Part shown: piece by piece, positions 1-6,347 of the stretch
How the letters are laid out: every line of letters starts with the position of its first letter
Position numbering within the stretch: position 1 is the stretch's first letter
DNA from: Bryobacteraceae bacterium
GTDB taxonomy: Bacteria; Acidobacteriota; Terriglobia; Bryobacterales; Bryobacteraceae
Assembly (NCBI GenBank): GCA_947456995.1
Contig: CANGVB010000189.1
Location: forward strand, 1 to 6,959
Length of the DNA: 6,959 nt
Direction of reading: 5' to 3'
Translations under genes and position numbers: made by a program
The notes under the pieces: generated by a model
Databases searched by the model: none
Seen by the model: only the letters and a program-made list of their open reading frames with translations
What the model was told of the DNA's origin: nothing

Positions 1-34
1 CATTTTGGTGGAGCAGGACTTTTTGGGGTAGGTG

Positions 35-46
35 CGGGTGCACCCG
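35..46. repeat. Perfect 12-bp palindrome within a larger REP-like hairpin
   Basis: CGGGTGCACCCG is fully self-complementary, and outer arms TTGGGG (23-28) and CCCCAA (48-53) can pair around it with an asymmetric bulge. The minus-strand text TTGGGGACGGGTGCACC resembles short REP-type repeats that accompany REP-associated transposases in several phyla. That resemblance is from memory; the palindrome itself is seen directly. Confidence 0.5.
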
Positions 47-182
47 TCCCCAATCTGATTTCGTGATAATCCGGGCTTTTGGGATTTTGCGCTAAGTTAT
101 AGATTCTGAGTGACTTGGGGCATGGTGCCGGATTTGACCGGGAAGTCTGACGGTCCGTTGAGGCTACCAATAGGCTAGAAAA

Positions 183-199
183 CCTCAAAAACATTGAGG
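183..199 (-). terminator. Possible weak rho-independent terminator
   Basis: On the minus strand a 6-bp stem, CCTCAA/TTGAGG with a 5-nt loop, is followed directly by TTTTC. Orientation fits termination of the operon, but the stem is short, half A/T, and lies about 330 nt past the propeller stop codon, so it may be fortuitous. No better hairpin-plus-T-run was seen closer to the stop. Confidence 0.3.
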
Positions 200-233
200 A
201 AAATAGCAGGATAGCGCTGGGACAGGTCAGGCT

Positions 234-268
234 GAGGACATTCGGAGGGCATTCGCAGAGGACATTCG
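234..268. repeat. Three copies of an 11-nt direct repeat
   Basis: GAGGACATTCG occurs at 234-244 and 258-268, and GAGGGCATTCG (one mismatch) at 245-255. The first two copies abut; the third follows after 2 nt. The function is unknown: it could be a small tandem expansion or binding sites for a regulator. Confidence 0.8.
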
Positions 269-288
269 AAAACTGTAAAGGATCTACC

Positions 289-300
289 CGGTCCGGACCG
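289..300. repeat. Perfect 12-bp palindrome
   Basis: CGGTCCGGACCG is fully self-complementary. It lies 20 nt past the 11-nt repeat cluster. No T-run follows on either strand, so it does not look like a terminator. Confidence 0.7.
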
Positions 301-340
301 TTTGGAATCCCCAAGCTTACGCATGGGGCTCGACGGGGGT

Positions 341-501
341 GCCAAAGTCGCCGACCGAATACGAGAGGGCGCGTTGCGGGGTAAGTCGTGCGGGCTGGCT
401 GCAGGGGGAAGATGTGTGAGCGAGCGGAGAGATCAAGCGATCCTCAATCGAATGTCACCCATGTCGCTGGGCTAAAGTGTTACCAAGGTTGCCGACCGAA
501 C
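341..501. mobile_element. Possible eroded insertion-sequence end with imperfect repeats
   Basis: The 20-nt segments at 341-360 and 482-501 match at 16 of 20 positions around a shared GCCGACCGAA core. At 453-484 the pattern TGTCACCCATGTCGCTGG, then a second TGTTACC 25 nt on, resembles the repeated ends of IS elements carrying integrase-type (IS3/IS481-like) transposases. No transposase gene is present, so at most this is a remnant. The repeats are visible; the IS attribution is inference. Confidence 0.3.
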
Positions 502-528
502 AACGGGGGTGCGTCGCAGCCGGTGAGG

Positions 529-1566
529 TTAGGGCTTTGAGAGGGGCGAAAGAGTTTCCGGGGGCGCGGCTGGGGCCATCCAGTCTGCAGTGAAAACATT
601 GCCGTCGCGGGTGTAGGCGATGGAGCGGCCGTCGGGTGAGAAGCTGGCTTCGCCGACAAATTTGCTGCCTGTGGTGAGCTGAACGAGACCCGAGCCGTCG
701 AGGTTGATCATGAACATCTCGTACTTGTTGCCCTGGCAACTGGGCATGTTGGAGGAGAATACGATGCGCCGGTTGTCGGGTGTCCAGGCCGGATGGAGGA
801 TGCTGCAGCCGAAGCTGGTGATCTGCTTTTCGTCGAGGCCCTTGAGGTTCATCACATAGATTTCGCTCGGGGACATGACGGCACGGCCAAAGGCGAGCTC
901 ATCCTTTACCTGTTTCTGTGCGTCTGCCGTGCGGGCGCGCGAACTGCGGAAGACAATGCGGCGGCCGTCGTTTGAGACGTTCGGGTCTCCATCGTAGCCG
1001 GGGGAGTGGGTTAACTGGCGCTTGTTCATGCCGTCCCATTCCATGGTCCAAACTTCGATATCGCCACTGGCCTGGCTGGTATAGATGATCAGTTTCTCAG
1101 TGACGCTGACATCGAGTTCGGCATCATAGCCGGTGGCGCTGGAGAGGCGCTGCATCTTGCCTTTTTCGTTATTGCTGAAGATGTTGAATTCGGCGGGTAC
1201 GCTACCGAACATGGTTGGGGCGCAGGCTTCGCCCGAATCCTGCGTTGAATCGTAAACCCAGCTCTTGGCCTTTACAAGCGGGGCGGCTGAGCGGACACTG
1301 CCTTTACCGGAACTGGCGAGCTTTCTTTCTTTCGTTAGCGGATCGAGCCAATAGGCCTGCTGGCACTTGCCCTTTTCGGTGGAGAGGAGAAGCAAGGATT
1401 TGCCATCGCCGGACCAATGCGGCTTACCGCTTTGTCCGTCGGTGGTTAGCTGTACTGCCTTGGCAAGGTAATCGGTTGATACCGGAATCTGGGCACCAAA
1501 GCGCCCCGGTGCCTGGGCAAAGAGGCTACCGGCGACAGATAAAGTCATCCACAACGAAAAACGCAT
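529..1566 (-). CDS. Exported PD40/TolB-like beta-propeller protein of unknown function
   Basis: 345 residues. The first 17 form a probable Sec signal peptide (MRFSLWMTLSVAGSLFA, cleavage likely before Gln18), so the protein is probably periplasmic or secreted. The rest contains about five TolB/PD40-type blades, each with a strand ending in (R/V)QLT, a W/F-S-x-DG-R turn and an I-(V/A)-(F/Y)-x-S strand: about 38-63, 147-186, 187-209, 234-273 and 282-329 (for example HPAWTPDNRRIVFSS at 258-272 and ASFSPDGRSIAYT at 307-319). Cys68, Cys115, Cys254 and Cys277 could form disulfides. There is no TolB N-terminal domain, peptidase domain or other catalytic domain, so it is not TolB itself. PD40 propellers usually bind proteins or peptidoglycan-associated partners; no ligand can be read here. 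The ATG at 1566 was chosen for the signal peptide and the GAGGT just upstream; it begins 2 nt after dapD, so it is very likely co-translated with the lysine operon. A reading frame 31 codons longer would only overlap dapD. Confidence 0.85.
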   Translation of the reverse strand: MRFSLWMTLSVAGSLFAQAPGRFGAQIPVSTDYLAKAVQLTTDGQSGKPHWSGDGKSLLLLSTEKGKCQQAYWLDPLTKERKLASSGKGSVRSAAPLVKAKSWVYDSTQDSGEACAPTMFGSVPAEFNIFSNNEKGKMQRLSSATGYDAELDVSVTEKLIIYTSQASGDIEVWTMEWDGMNKRQLTHSPGYDGDPNVSNDGRRIVFRSSRARTADAQKQVKDELAFGRAVMSPSEIYVMNLKGLDEKQITSFGCSILHPAWTPDNRRIVFSSNMPSCQGNKYEMFMINLDGSGLVQLTTGSKFVGEASFSPDGRSIAYTRDGNVFTADWMAPAAPPETLSPLSKP

Positions 1567-1568
1567 TC

Positions 1569-2405
1569 TTACCTCAACAAATCTTCGAGCTGCAATTTGC
1601 CATCGGTCTTTTGGTCCCGATACTTCACAATTACAGGCGTATAAAGCGAAACGCCCCATTCCTTACCGATGCCTTTGGAGACCTGGCGAGCACCGGCAAC
1701 GACAACAGCTTCGGCTGGAATGACCAGCGGCTCATCATCGGTTGCTACCAGAACCCGCTCGTTGACCAGATCGTAAACTGGCGTGGAACGGTTGAGAATG
1801 ACACCGCTACCTAGGACAGCCCGGCGTTTGACTACCGTGCCTTCATAGACACCGCAGTTGCCACCGACCATTACTTCATCTTCAATAATGACGGGCAGCG
1901 CGCCAACAGGTTCCAAGACACCGCCAATTTGTGCGGCTGCTGACAGATGGCAATTTTTGCCGATCTGCGCGCAACTGCCAACCAGCGCATGACTGTCTAC
2001 CATCGTCCCATCATCGACGTATGCTCCGGCGTTGATGTACATCGGGGGCATGCAGGTAACGCCGCGGCCGACGAAGCAGCCGTCGCGGATGCTGGAGCCG
2101 CCGGGAACAATTCTTACGCCGCTTTGAGCTGTAAAGGTTTTCACCGGATAGGTGGCCTTGTCGAAGAAAGGCTGCCGCTGCACGTCGGCGCTCATGTCGA
2201 CAATCTGGCCGAGCCGGAAGCCGAGCAGGATTCCTTTCTTGACCCAGGAATTGACGCGCCAGCCGGTGGAGGTGGAGGCGTCGGGCTCTGCCGCGCGAAA
2301 TTTACCCTGGTTGAGGGCGGCTTTGAATTGCTGGAAGAGCCGCTGTTCGGCTTCACCCAGGTCACTAGCGGCAATCTGGAATGCCGCTTCAATTGCTGTT
2401 TGCAT
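1569..2405 (-). CDS. dapD: 2,3,4,5-tetrahydropyridine-2,6-dicarboxylate N-succinyltransferase
   Basis: 278 residues, close to E. coli DapD (274). It transfers succinyl from succinyl-CoA to tetrahydrodipicolinate, opening the ring to N-succinyl-2-amino-6-oxopimelate in the cytoplasm. An alpha-helical N-terminal domain (about 1-90, with [18 protein letters not shown] at 49-66) is followed by a left-handed beta-helix of hexapeptide repeats (about 95-240). The family signature runs from [19 protein letters not shown] (119-137) through [13 protein letters not shown] (143-155) and IGGVLEP (160-166) to [11 protein letters not shown] (172-182). The length and N-terminal domain mark the succinyl-transferring DapD, not the acetyltransferase DapH. 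An in-frame Met 30 codons upstream exists, but the residues between do not resemble DapD and would overlap dapA. The ATG at 2405 has AGGT repeats 5 nt upstream and overlaps the dapA stop (TAATG). Its presence with an M20 hydrolase fixes the operon as the succinylase branch. Confidence 0.97.
   Translation of the reverse strand: MQTAIEAAFQIAASDLGEAEQRLFQQFKAALNQGKFRAAEPDASTSTGWRVNSWVKKGILLGFRLGQIVDMSADVQRQPFFDKATYPVKTFTAQSGVRIVPGGSSIRDGCFVGRGVTCMPPMYINAGAYVDDGTMVDSHALVGSCAQIGKNCHLSAAAQIGGVLEPVGALPVIIEDEVMVGGNCGVYEGTVVKRRAVLGSGVILNRSTPVYDLVNERVLVATDDEPLVIPAEAVVVAGARQVSKGIGKEWGVSLYTPVIVKYRDQKTDGKLQLEDLLR
1571..1575 (-). promoter_or_regulatory. Ribosome binding site of the PD40 gene overlapping dapD stop
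   Basis: GAGGT on the minus strand, formed by the last dapD codons and the first base of its TAA stop, lies 4 nt before the ATG at 1566. It decides the propeller start and implies coupling to dapD translation. Confidence 0.65.
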
Positions 2406-3277
2406 TAAAGACCTACCTGCTTGAGGACACTCTGAATTTTCGCCAAACTTGCCTCCGATGGGGGCACGAGGGGCAGACGCCAAACCGGCTTGCACAGGCC
2501 CATGGCGGCCATGGCTGCCTTGACCGGGATGGGATTGGACTCGATGAAGTTCATTTCCATCAGGGGTAGAAACTGGCGCTGGATGGCGCGGGCGGTGGCG
2601 AAATCCTGATTGAGGCAGGCCTCGGCCAGGTTTGCCATCTCGCCGGGGATTTCGTTGCCGGCAACCGAGATGACGCCGTGCCCGCCGAGGGCCATCAAGG
2701 GAATCGTGACGCTATCGTCGCCGCTGAGGACGAGGAAGTCTTCGGGAACTTCGTGAATCACCCGGGCTACCTGGGCCATGCTGCCTGAAGCTTCTTTGAT
2801 GCCGATGATGTTTTTGATGGCGGCCAGACGGGCGACGGTGGCGGGTTCGATGTTGACGCCGGTGCGCCCCTGGACGCTATAGAGGATGATGGGCAGCTTG
2901 GTTGATTTCGCAAGGGCCTTGTAGTGCTGGTAGAGGCCTTCCTGCGTGGGCTTGTTGTAGTAGGGGGTTACGCTGAGGATGCCGTCGACGCCGAGGGCTT
3001 CAATGCGCTGGATGAGGTCGATGACGTCTTCGGTCCAATAGCCACCGGCGCCGGCGAGTATGGGTACTTCGCCTTTCGCGGCGGCAACGGTGAGTTCGAC
3101 TACGCGCAGGTGCTCTTCGAGGGAGATGGTGGGGCTTTCGCCGGTGGTGCCGCAGGGGACCAGGAAGTGGATGCCAGCGTCGATCTGACGCCGCACCAGT
3201 TTCTTGATGGCGACTTCATCGAGGGAACCGTTCTTCTGAAAAGGCGTAATTAACGCGGTGCCACAGCCTTGAAACAT
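2405..3277 (-). CDS. dapA: 4-hydroxy-tetrahydrodipicolinate synthase
   Basis: 290 residues, standard length for this TIM-barrel aldolase. It condenses pyruvate with aspartate semialdehyde, the first step specific to lysine/DAP. Numbering coincides with E. coli DapA: the Schiff-base Lys161 in IGIKEASGS (158-166), Tyr133 and Arg138 in YSVQGRTG (133-140), Thr44/Thr45 in CGTTGES (42-48) and Tyr107 in TPYYNKP (104-110). SGDDS (185-189) is also present. The usual YNVP(G/S)RT segment reads YSVQGRT here (Ser134, Gln136), with the catalytic Tyr and Arg kept. The frame stays open far upstream across dapB, but the family N-terminus ([12 protein letters not shown]) begins at the ATG at 3277, which has TAAGGA 7 nt before it, so that start is chosen. 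The gene begins 10 nt after dapB and its TAA stop shares one base with the dapD ATG (TAATG). Identity very secure. Confidence 0.97.
   Translation of the reverse strand: MFQGCGTALITPFQKNGSLDEVAIKKLVRRQIDAGIHFLVPCGTTGESPTISLEEHLRVVELTVAAAKGEVPILAGAGGYWTEDVIDLIQRIEALGVDGILSVTPYYNKPTQEGLYQHYKALAKSTKLPIILYSVQGRTGVNIEPATVARLAAIKNIIGIKEASGSMAQVARVIHEVPEDFLVLSGDDSVTIPLMALGGHGVISVAGNEIPGEMANLAEACLNQDFATARAIQRQFLPLMEMNFIESNPIPVKAAMAAMGLCKPVWRLPLVPPSEASLAKIQSVLKQVGL
2411..2418 (-). promoter_or_regulatory. Ribosome binding site of dapD
   Basis: AGGTAGGT on the minus strand ends 5 nt before the ATG at 2405 and lies within the last codons of dapA. It favours the start at 2405 over an in-frame Met at 2495. 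Confidence 0.6.
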
Positions 3278-3283
3278 GGTTAT

Positions 3284-3290
3284 ATCCTTA
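3284..3290 (-). promoter_or_regulatory. Ribosome binding site of dapA overlapping dapB stop
   Basis: Read on the minus strand, the dapB stop codon is the first three bases of TAAGGAT, giving an AAGGA core 7 nt before the dapA ATG at 3277. This supports that start over the much longer upstream open frame and implies coupling of dapA to dapB termination. Confidence 0.75.
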
Positions 3291-3977
3291 TCCAAACAAT
3301 ATCTCGCCAAATTCGTAAACGCCCGACTTGCCCTTGACCCACTGTGCAGCCTTGAGGGCGCCACGGGCAAATCCTTCACGGCTTCTTGCGGTGTGCCGCA
3401 GGGTGATGGTGTCGGCAGCGGAATCAAAACCAATCTCGTGTGTGCCGGGTACTGCGCCGGCGCGGTTTGAGCTTTCGCTGACTTCTCGTGTGTAGCCGCC
3501 GCGGCGCATCTGCTCGACGGCCATTTTGAGTGTGCCGCTGGGGGCATCTTTCTTGGCGGAGTGATGGATTTCCCAGGCCCAGGCGCCGTATTCGGGGAAG
3601 TCCTGCATGCGCGCCGAGAGCTGTTTGACGGCAGCAAAGAAGAGGTTCACACCGATCGAGAAATTCGGGCTCCAGACGAGAGTGCCCTGTTTTTCGCGGA
3701 CAAAAGCTTCGACGCGGGGCAACTCGTCGAGCCACCCGGTGGTTCCGACGACGGTTGGAATGCCTAGCTCAGCGAGCTTCAGAATGTTGCTGACTGCTGT
3801 ATGGGGAGTGGTGAATTCGATTGCGACGTCGACGCCGGCAAAGTGTTCGGGGGTCATCATGACCTGGCCTGCGTTGTTGAACTCATCGAGGCGCAAGACG
3901 ACCTCGCCGCCGTATTCGTGGGCAAGGGACTCAATCATTTTGCCCATTTTGCCGTAGCCTACCAGTGCGATCTTCAT
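3288..3977 (-). CDS. dapB: 4-hydroxy-tetrahydrodipicolinate reductase (short form)
   Basis: 229 residues, about 40 shorter than E. coli DapB (273). It reduces the DapA product to tetrahydrodipicolinate with NAD(P)H in the cytoplasm. The N-terminal Rossmann loop is GYGKMG (7-12). FTTP (55-58) and GTTGW (78-82) line the cofactor/substrate cleft. The diagnostic motif EIHHSAKKDAPSGT (136-149) carries His138/His139 and Lys142, equivalent to His159, His160 and Lys163 of E. coli. RAGAVPGTHEIGF (172-184) is the conserved strand of the tetramerisation/substrate domain. The shortening falls in the N-terminal half, where the segment between the second strand (VVLRLDE) and VDVAIEF is brief; the motifs are intact, so this looks like a compact family variant rather than a damaged gene. 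A strong GGAGG at 3985-3989 sits 7 nt before the ATG, within the last codons of lysC, and the ATG overlaps the lysC stop as ATGA. Confidence 0.96.
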   Translation of the reverse strand: MKIALVGYGKMGKMIESLAHEYGGEVVLRLDEFNNAGQVMMTPEHFAGVDVAIEFTTPHTAVSNILKLAELGIPTVVGTTGWLDELPRVEAFVREKQGTLVWSPNFSIGVNLFFAAVKQLSARMQDFPEYGAWAWEIHHSAKKDAPSGTLKMAVEQMRRGGYTREVSESSNRAGAVPGTHEIGFDSAADTITLRHTARSREGFARGALKAAQWVKGKSGVYEFGEILFG

Positions 3978-5296
3978 TCAAAAACCTCCGGGTCGACATC
4001 GGTAAAGAATTCTTTGTGCAGCCGTTCTACGGCCTCGCGCAAGTCGGCTTGTGCGACGACAAGGCCCAGATTGCGGAGGCTGGCGCCCTGGCTGATCATG
4101 CGGACATTGACGGGATCGAGGGCGCGGAAGACGCGATGTGCGACGCCCGGTTGCCAGCGGATATTGTCACCAACGAGGCAAAGTACTGCTTTGTCCTGCT
4201 CAATCTCCACTTCGGCAAAGTCTCGCAATTCGGCCGCAATCGTATCGAGCTTGCCGAAGTTGTCGATGGTTAACGAGACACTGACTTCGCTGGTGGCGAT
4301 CATGTCGACTGGGGTTTCGTGACGGTCGAAGATTTCGAAGATACGCCGCAGGAAGCCGTGGGCCATCAGCATGCGGGTGGACTGAATGTTGACGAGGGCA
4401 ATGTTTTTCTTGCAGGCGATGGATTTGGCGACGCTGGTGGTTTGGGGGCCTTCGGCGGTGATGCGGGTTCCGTCGACCTGGGGGCGGCGCGAGTTGAGGA
4501 TGAGGACAGGAATGTTCTTTTCAATCGCGGGGACGACTGTTGAGGGGTGCAGGACTTTGGCGCCGAAGTAGGCGAGTTCTGCGGCTTCGGCAAAGCTGAG
4601 GCTCTTGACGCGACGCCCGCCGGGGAGGACGGTAGGGTCGCAGGTGAGCATGCCGTCAACGTCGGTCCAGATCTGGATTTCTTTGGCATCGACGCCTGCG
4701 CCGACGATGCTGGCGGTAAAGTCGCTGCCACCGCGGCCGAGTGTGCTGGTGACGCCGGAAAGGGTGGATCCGATGAAGCCGCCCATTACGGTGATCTCGC
4801 CCCAGACGGTGGCCTTGAGGCGCTGATTGGTTTCAGCGTAATTGGGCGCGGCCATGGTGTGGCGCTCGTCGGTGACGATTACGCTGCGGCTGTCGACGTG
4901 TTTTGCCTTGAGGGCGAGGGCAACGACCTGAGAGGAGATGCGCTCGCCAAAGCTTGAGATTGCGTCGATGCTTCGAGGGGTGAGCTCGCCGAGAATGGCG
5001 AGGCCGCGCACGAGTTCGGTGAGTTCGGCAAAATGTTCGTCGATTGTTGTTGCTGCGCCAAAGCCGTCTGCTTCGGCGTGATGGTAGGCGCGGAGGGCTT
5101 CGACTTTATCGAGAGCTTCGGTGCGCTGGCCAGCCACTGCCAGATTGGCAGCCTCGAGGAGGCGGTTGGTGGTTTTGCCCATTGCCGAGACTACGACGAC
5201 GGGTTGTTCTGCGAGGCGCGCCTTGACGATGCCAGCCAGACGTTCGATTGCGGCGGCCGATTCTACGCTCGTACCGCCGAATTTCATAACGATCAT
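3974..5296 (-). CDS. lysC: Aspartate kinase, monofunctional lysine-sensitive type
   Basis: 440 residues, close to E. coli aspartokinase III (449). It phosphorylates L-aspartate with ATP, the committed first step of the pathway. The kinase domain (about 1-285) shows KFGGTSV (5-11), SSFGERISS (114-122), GRGGSDFTAS (188-197) and WTDVDGM (210-216). Two ACT regulatory modules follow (about 300-370 and 371-435). The lysine-site region MLMAHGFLRRIFEIF (309-323) and VDMIATSEVS (330-339) aligns with E. coli LysC MLHSRGFLAEVF and VDLITTSEVS, keeping the equivalents of Met318, Phe324, Asp340, Thr344, Ser345 and Glu346; the position of Ser321 is Ala312. Lysine feedback inhibition is therefore likely (inference). 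No homoserine dehydrogenase domain is fused. The start chosen is the ATG at 5296 with AAGGA 13 nt upstream; an internal ATG three codons on (Met4) would place that AAGGA too far away. The stop TGA overlaps the dapB start as ATGA. Confidence 0.96.
   Translation of the reverse strand: MIVMKFGGTSVESAAAIERLAGIVKARLAEQPVVVVSAMGKTTNRLLEAANLAVAGQRTEALDKVEALRAYHHAEADGFGAATTIDEHFAELTELVRGLAILGELTPRSIDAISSFGERISSQVVALALKAKHVDSRSVIVTDERHTMAAPNYAETNQRLKATVWGEITVMGGFIGSTLSGVTSTLGRGGSDFTASIVGAGVDAKEIQIWTDVDGMLTCDPTVLPGGRRVKSLSFAEAAELAYFGAKVLHPSTVVPAIEKNIPVLILNSRRPQVDGTRITAEGPQTTSVAKSIACKKNIALVNIQSTRMLMAHGFLRRIFEIFDRHETPVDMIATSEVSVSLTIDNFGKLDTIAAELRDFAEVEIEQDKAVLCLVGDNIRWQPGVAHRVFRALDPVNVRMISQGASLRNLGLVVAQADLREAVERLHKEFFTDVDPEVFE
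3985..3989 (-). promoter_or_regulatory. Strong ribosome binding site of dapB
   Basis: GGAGG on the minus strand, 7 nt before the dapB ATG and inside the last lysC codons. It is the best Shine-Dalgarno match in the operon and sits at the ATGA lysC/dapB junction. Confidence 0.75.
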
Positions 5297-5300
5297 TGCG

Positions 5301-6347
5301 CTAGAGCAATCCTTCGCTCTGCATCAGTTCGGCATTGAGGACGGCTGCGCCTGCTGCGCCGCGAATGGTGTTGTGGCCGAGGCAGACAAACTTCCAGTCG
5401 AAGATGGAGCAGGGCCGCAAGCGTCCCATGAAGACGGTCATACCGCCATCACGAGGGCCGTCACGACGGGGCTGCGGGCGGTTGTCTTCGGTCATGTAGA
5501 CGAGGGGGACGGGAGGTGCGCTGGGCAGGTTGCGTTGTTGTGGCAGGCCACGGAAGGAGTTTATGGCGGCGAGCAGTTCTTCTTTAGAGGGCTTTTGTTC
5601 GAGCTCTACGCTGACGGTGAGCATGTGCCCGTCGATGACTGGCACGCGGTTGCAGTGGGCGCTGACCTTTGCGTCGAGGTTGTGAACCAGGCCATTCTTG
5701 AGGTCGCCGAGGATCTTGAGGGGCTCTTCTTCTACCTTGGGCTCTTCGCCACCGATGTAGGGGATCACGTTGCCGAGGATGTCCATCGAGGCAACGCCGG
5801 GGTAGCCTGCGCCGCTGACGGCCTGCATGCTGGTGGTGATGAACTTTTTGATGCCGTACTGCTTGAAAGGGGCGAGAGCCATGGCCAGAGGGACTGCGAC
5901 GCAGTTGGGATTGGTGACGATTGCGCCCTTCCAGCCGCGATTCTTGCGCTGAATCTCGATGAGGCCGAGGTGGTCTGCGTTGACTTCGGGCACGAGGAGG
6001 GGCACGTCGGCTTCCATGCGGAAGTTCTTTGAGTTGGAAACCACGATGTGGCCGGCTTCGGCAAAGGCCTGTTCAATTTCGGTGGCGACATTTGCGTCCA
6101 TCGAAGAGAAGACGAGTTTGGGGGCATTGCCGGGTTTGCATTCGCTTACCGTCAGGTTGGCGACGCTTTCTGGCATTACGCCGTCGAGCCGCCAGCTAGT
6201 GGCCTCACCATATTTTTTGCCCGCGGAGCGGTCGGATGCACCGACCCACGTGAGCTTAAAACTCGGATGATCGGCCAGGAGCCGGGCAAAATTCTGACCC
6301 ACCATGCCGGTGGCGCCAAGTACACCTACTTCAATACGGGATGACAT
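5301..6347 (-). CDS. asd: Aspartate-semialdehyde dehydrogenase, archaeal/fungal-type class
   Basis: 348 residues, full length for the family. Asd reduces aspartyl-4-phosphate to aspartate-4-semialdehyde with NADPH, the branch point to lysine/DAP, threonine and methionine. Visible features: the N-terminal Rossmann nucleotide-binding loop GATGMVGQ (11-18), the active-site Cys149 in TNPNC (145-149), the SMQAVSGAGYPG segment (173-184), the catalytic-base His241 in HCNRVPVIDGH (231-241), RPQPRRDGPRDGGM (290-303) and a C-terminal GHNTIRGAAGAAVLNAEL (324-341). CNRVPV..GH and RPQPR..R..G point to the class first described in archaea and fungi rather than the E. coli enzyme. The ATG at 6347 starts directly at the MSSRIEVGVLGATG strand; an AAGGA lies 13 nt upstream, inside the dapE coding end. 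The gene overlaps the end of dapE by 22 nt and is followed by lysC after 4 nt. Identity is very secure. Confidence 0.97.
   Translation of the reverse strand: MSSRIEVGVLGATGMVGQNFARLLADHPSFKLTWVGASDRSAGKKYGEATSWRLDGVMPESVANLTVSECKPGNAPKLVFSSMDANVATEIEQAFAEAGHIVVSNSKNFRMEADVPLLVPEVNADHLGLIEIQRKNRGWKGAIVTNPNCVAVPLAMALAPFKQYGIKKFITTSMQAVSGAGYPGVASMDILGNVIPYIGGEEPKVEEEPLKILGDLKNGLVHNLDAKVSAHCNRVPVIDGHMLTVSVELEQKPSKEELLAAINSFRGLPQQRNLPSAPPVPLVYMTEDNRPQPRRDGPRDGGMTVFMGRLRPCSIFDWKFVCLGHNTIRGAAGAAVLNAELMQSEGLL
5310..5314 (-). promoter_or_regulatory. Widely spaced ribosome binding site of lysC
   Basis: AAGGA on the minus strand lies 13 nt before the lysC ATG at 5296, within the end of asd. The spacing is wide, but a start at Met4 would be wider still, so the first ATG is preferred. 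Confidence 0.4.

Larger units (their letters stand above)
1..528. other. Intergenic stretch without a convincing gene
   Basis: No open frame here has a plausible start site or recognisable protein; frames on both strands are broken by stops. The stretch instead holds short repeats, palindromes, a hairpin and an IS-end-like segment, listed separately. It lies downstream of the last operon gene and reads as decayed or non-coding DNA. Confidence 0.7.

Noticed and set aside
234..268. CRISPR-like array
   Set aside because: The repeats are only 11 nt with 0-2 nt between them; there are no spacers and no cas genes.
289..300. Palindrome as a transcription terminator
   Set aside because: No run of T follows the arm on either strand.
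1567..1659. 31-codon N-terminal extension of the PD40 gene
   Set aside because: It would bury the clear signal peptide starting at Met 1566 and lies within dapD.
1215..1814. 199-codon plus-strand frame across the dapD/PD40 junction
   Set aside because: It is antisense to coding sequence, its composition is shadow-like, and it has no recognisable domain.
2406..2495. 30-codon N-terminal extension of dapD
   Set aside because: It would overlap dapA by about 90 nt, does not resemble DapD, and the ATG at 2405 has a better ribosome binding site and overlaps the dapA stop as TAATG.
3278..3637. Open extension of the dapA frame 120 codons upstream, across dapB
   Set aside because: The residues are low-complexity and unlike any DapA N-terminus, they overlap dapB in another frame, and a good ribosome binding site marks the start at 3277.
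3801..4322. Plus-strand frame of 173 codons opposite dapB and lysC
   Set aside because: Shadow of the coding strand with no start signal or domain.
5121..6032. 303-codon open frame on the plus strand opposite asd and lysC
   Set aside because: It is antisense to two strongly supported genes, has no recognisable family or start signal, and is explained by high-GC codon bias of the minus-strand genes.
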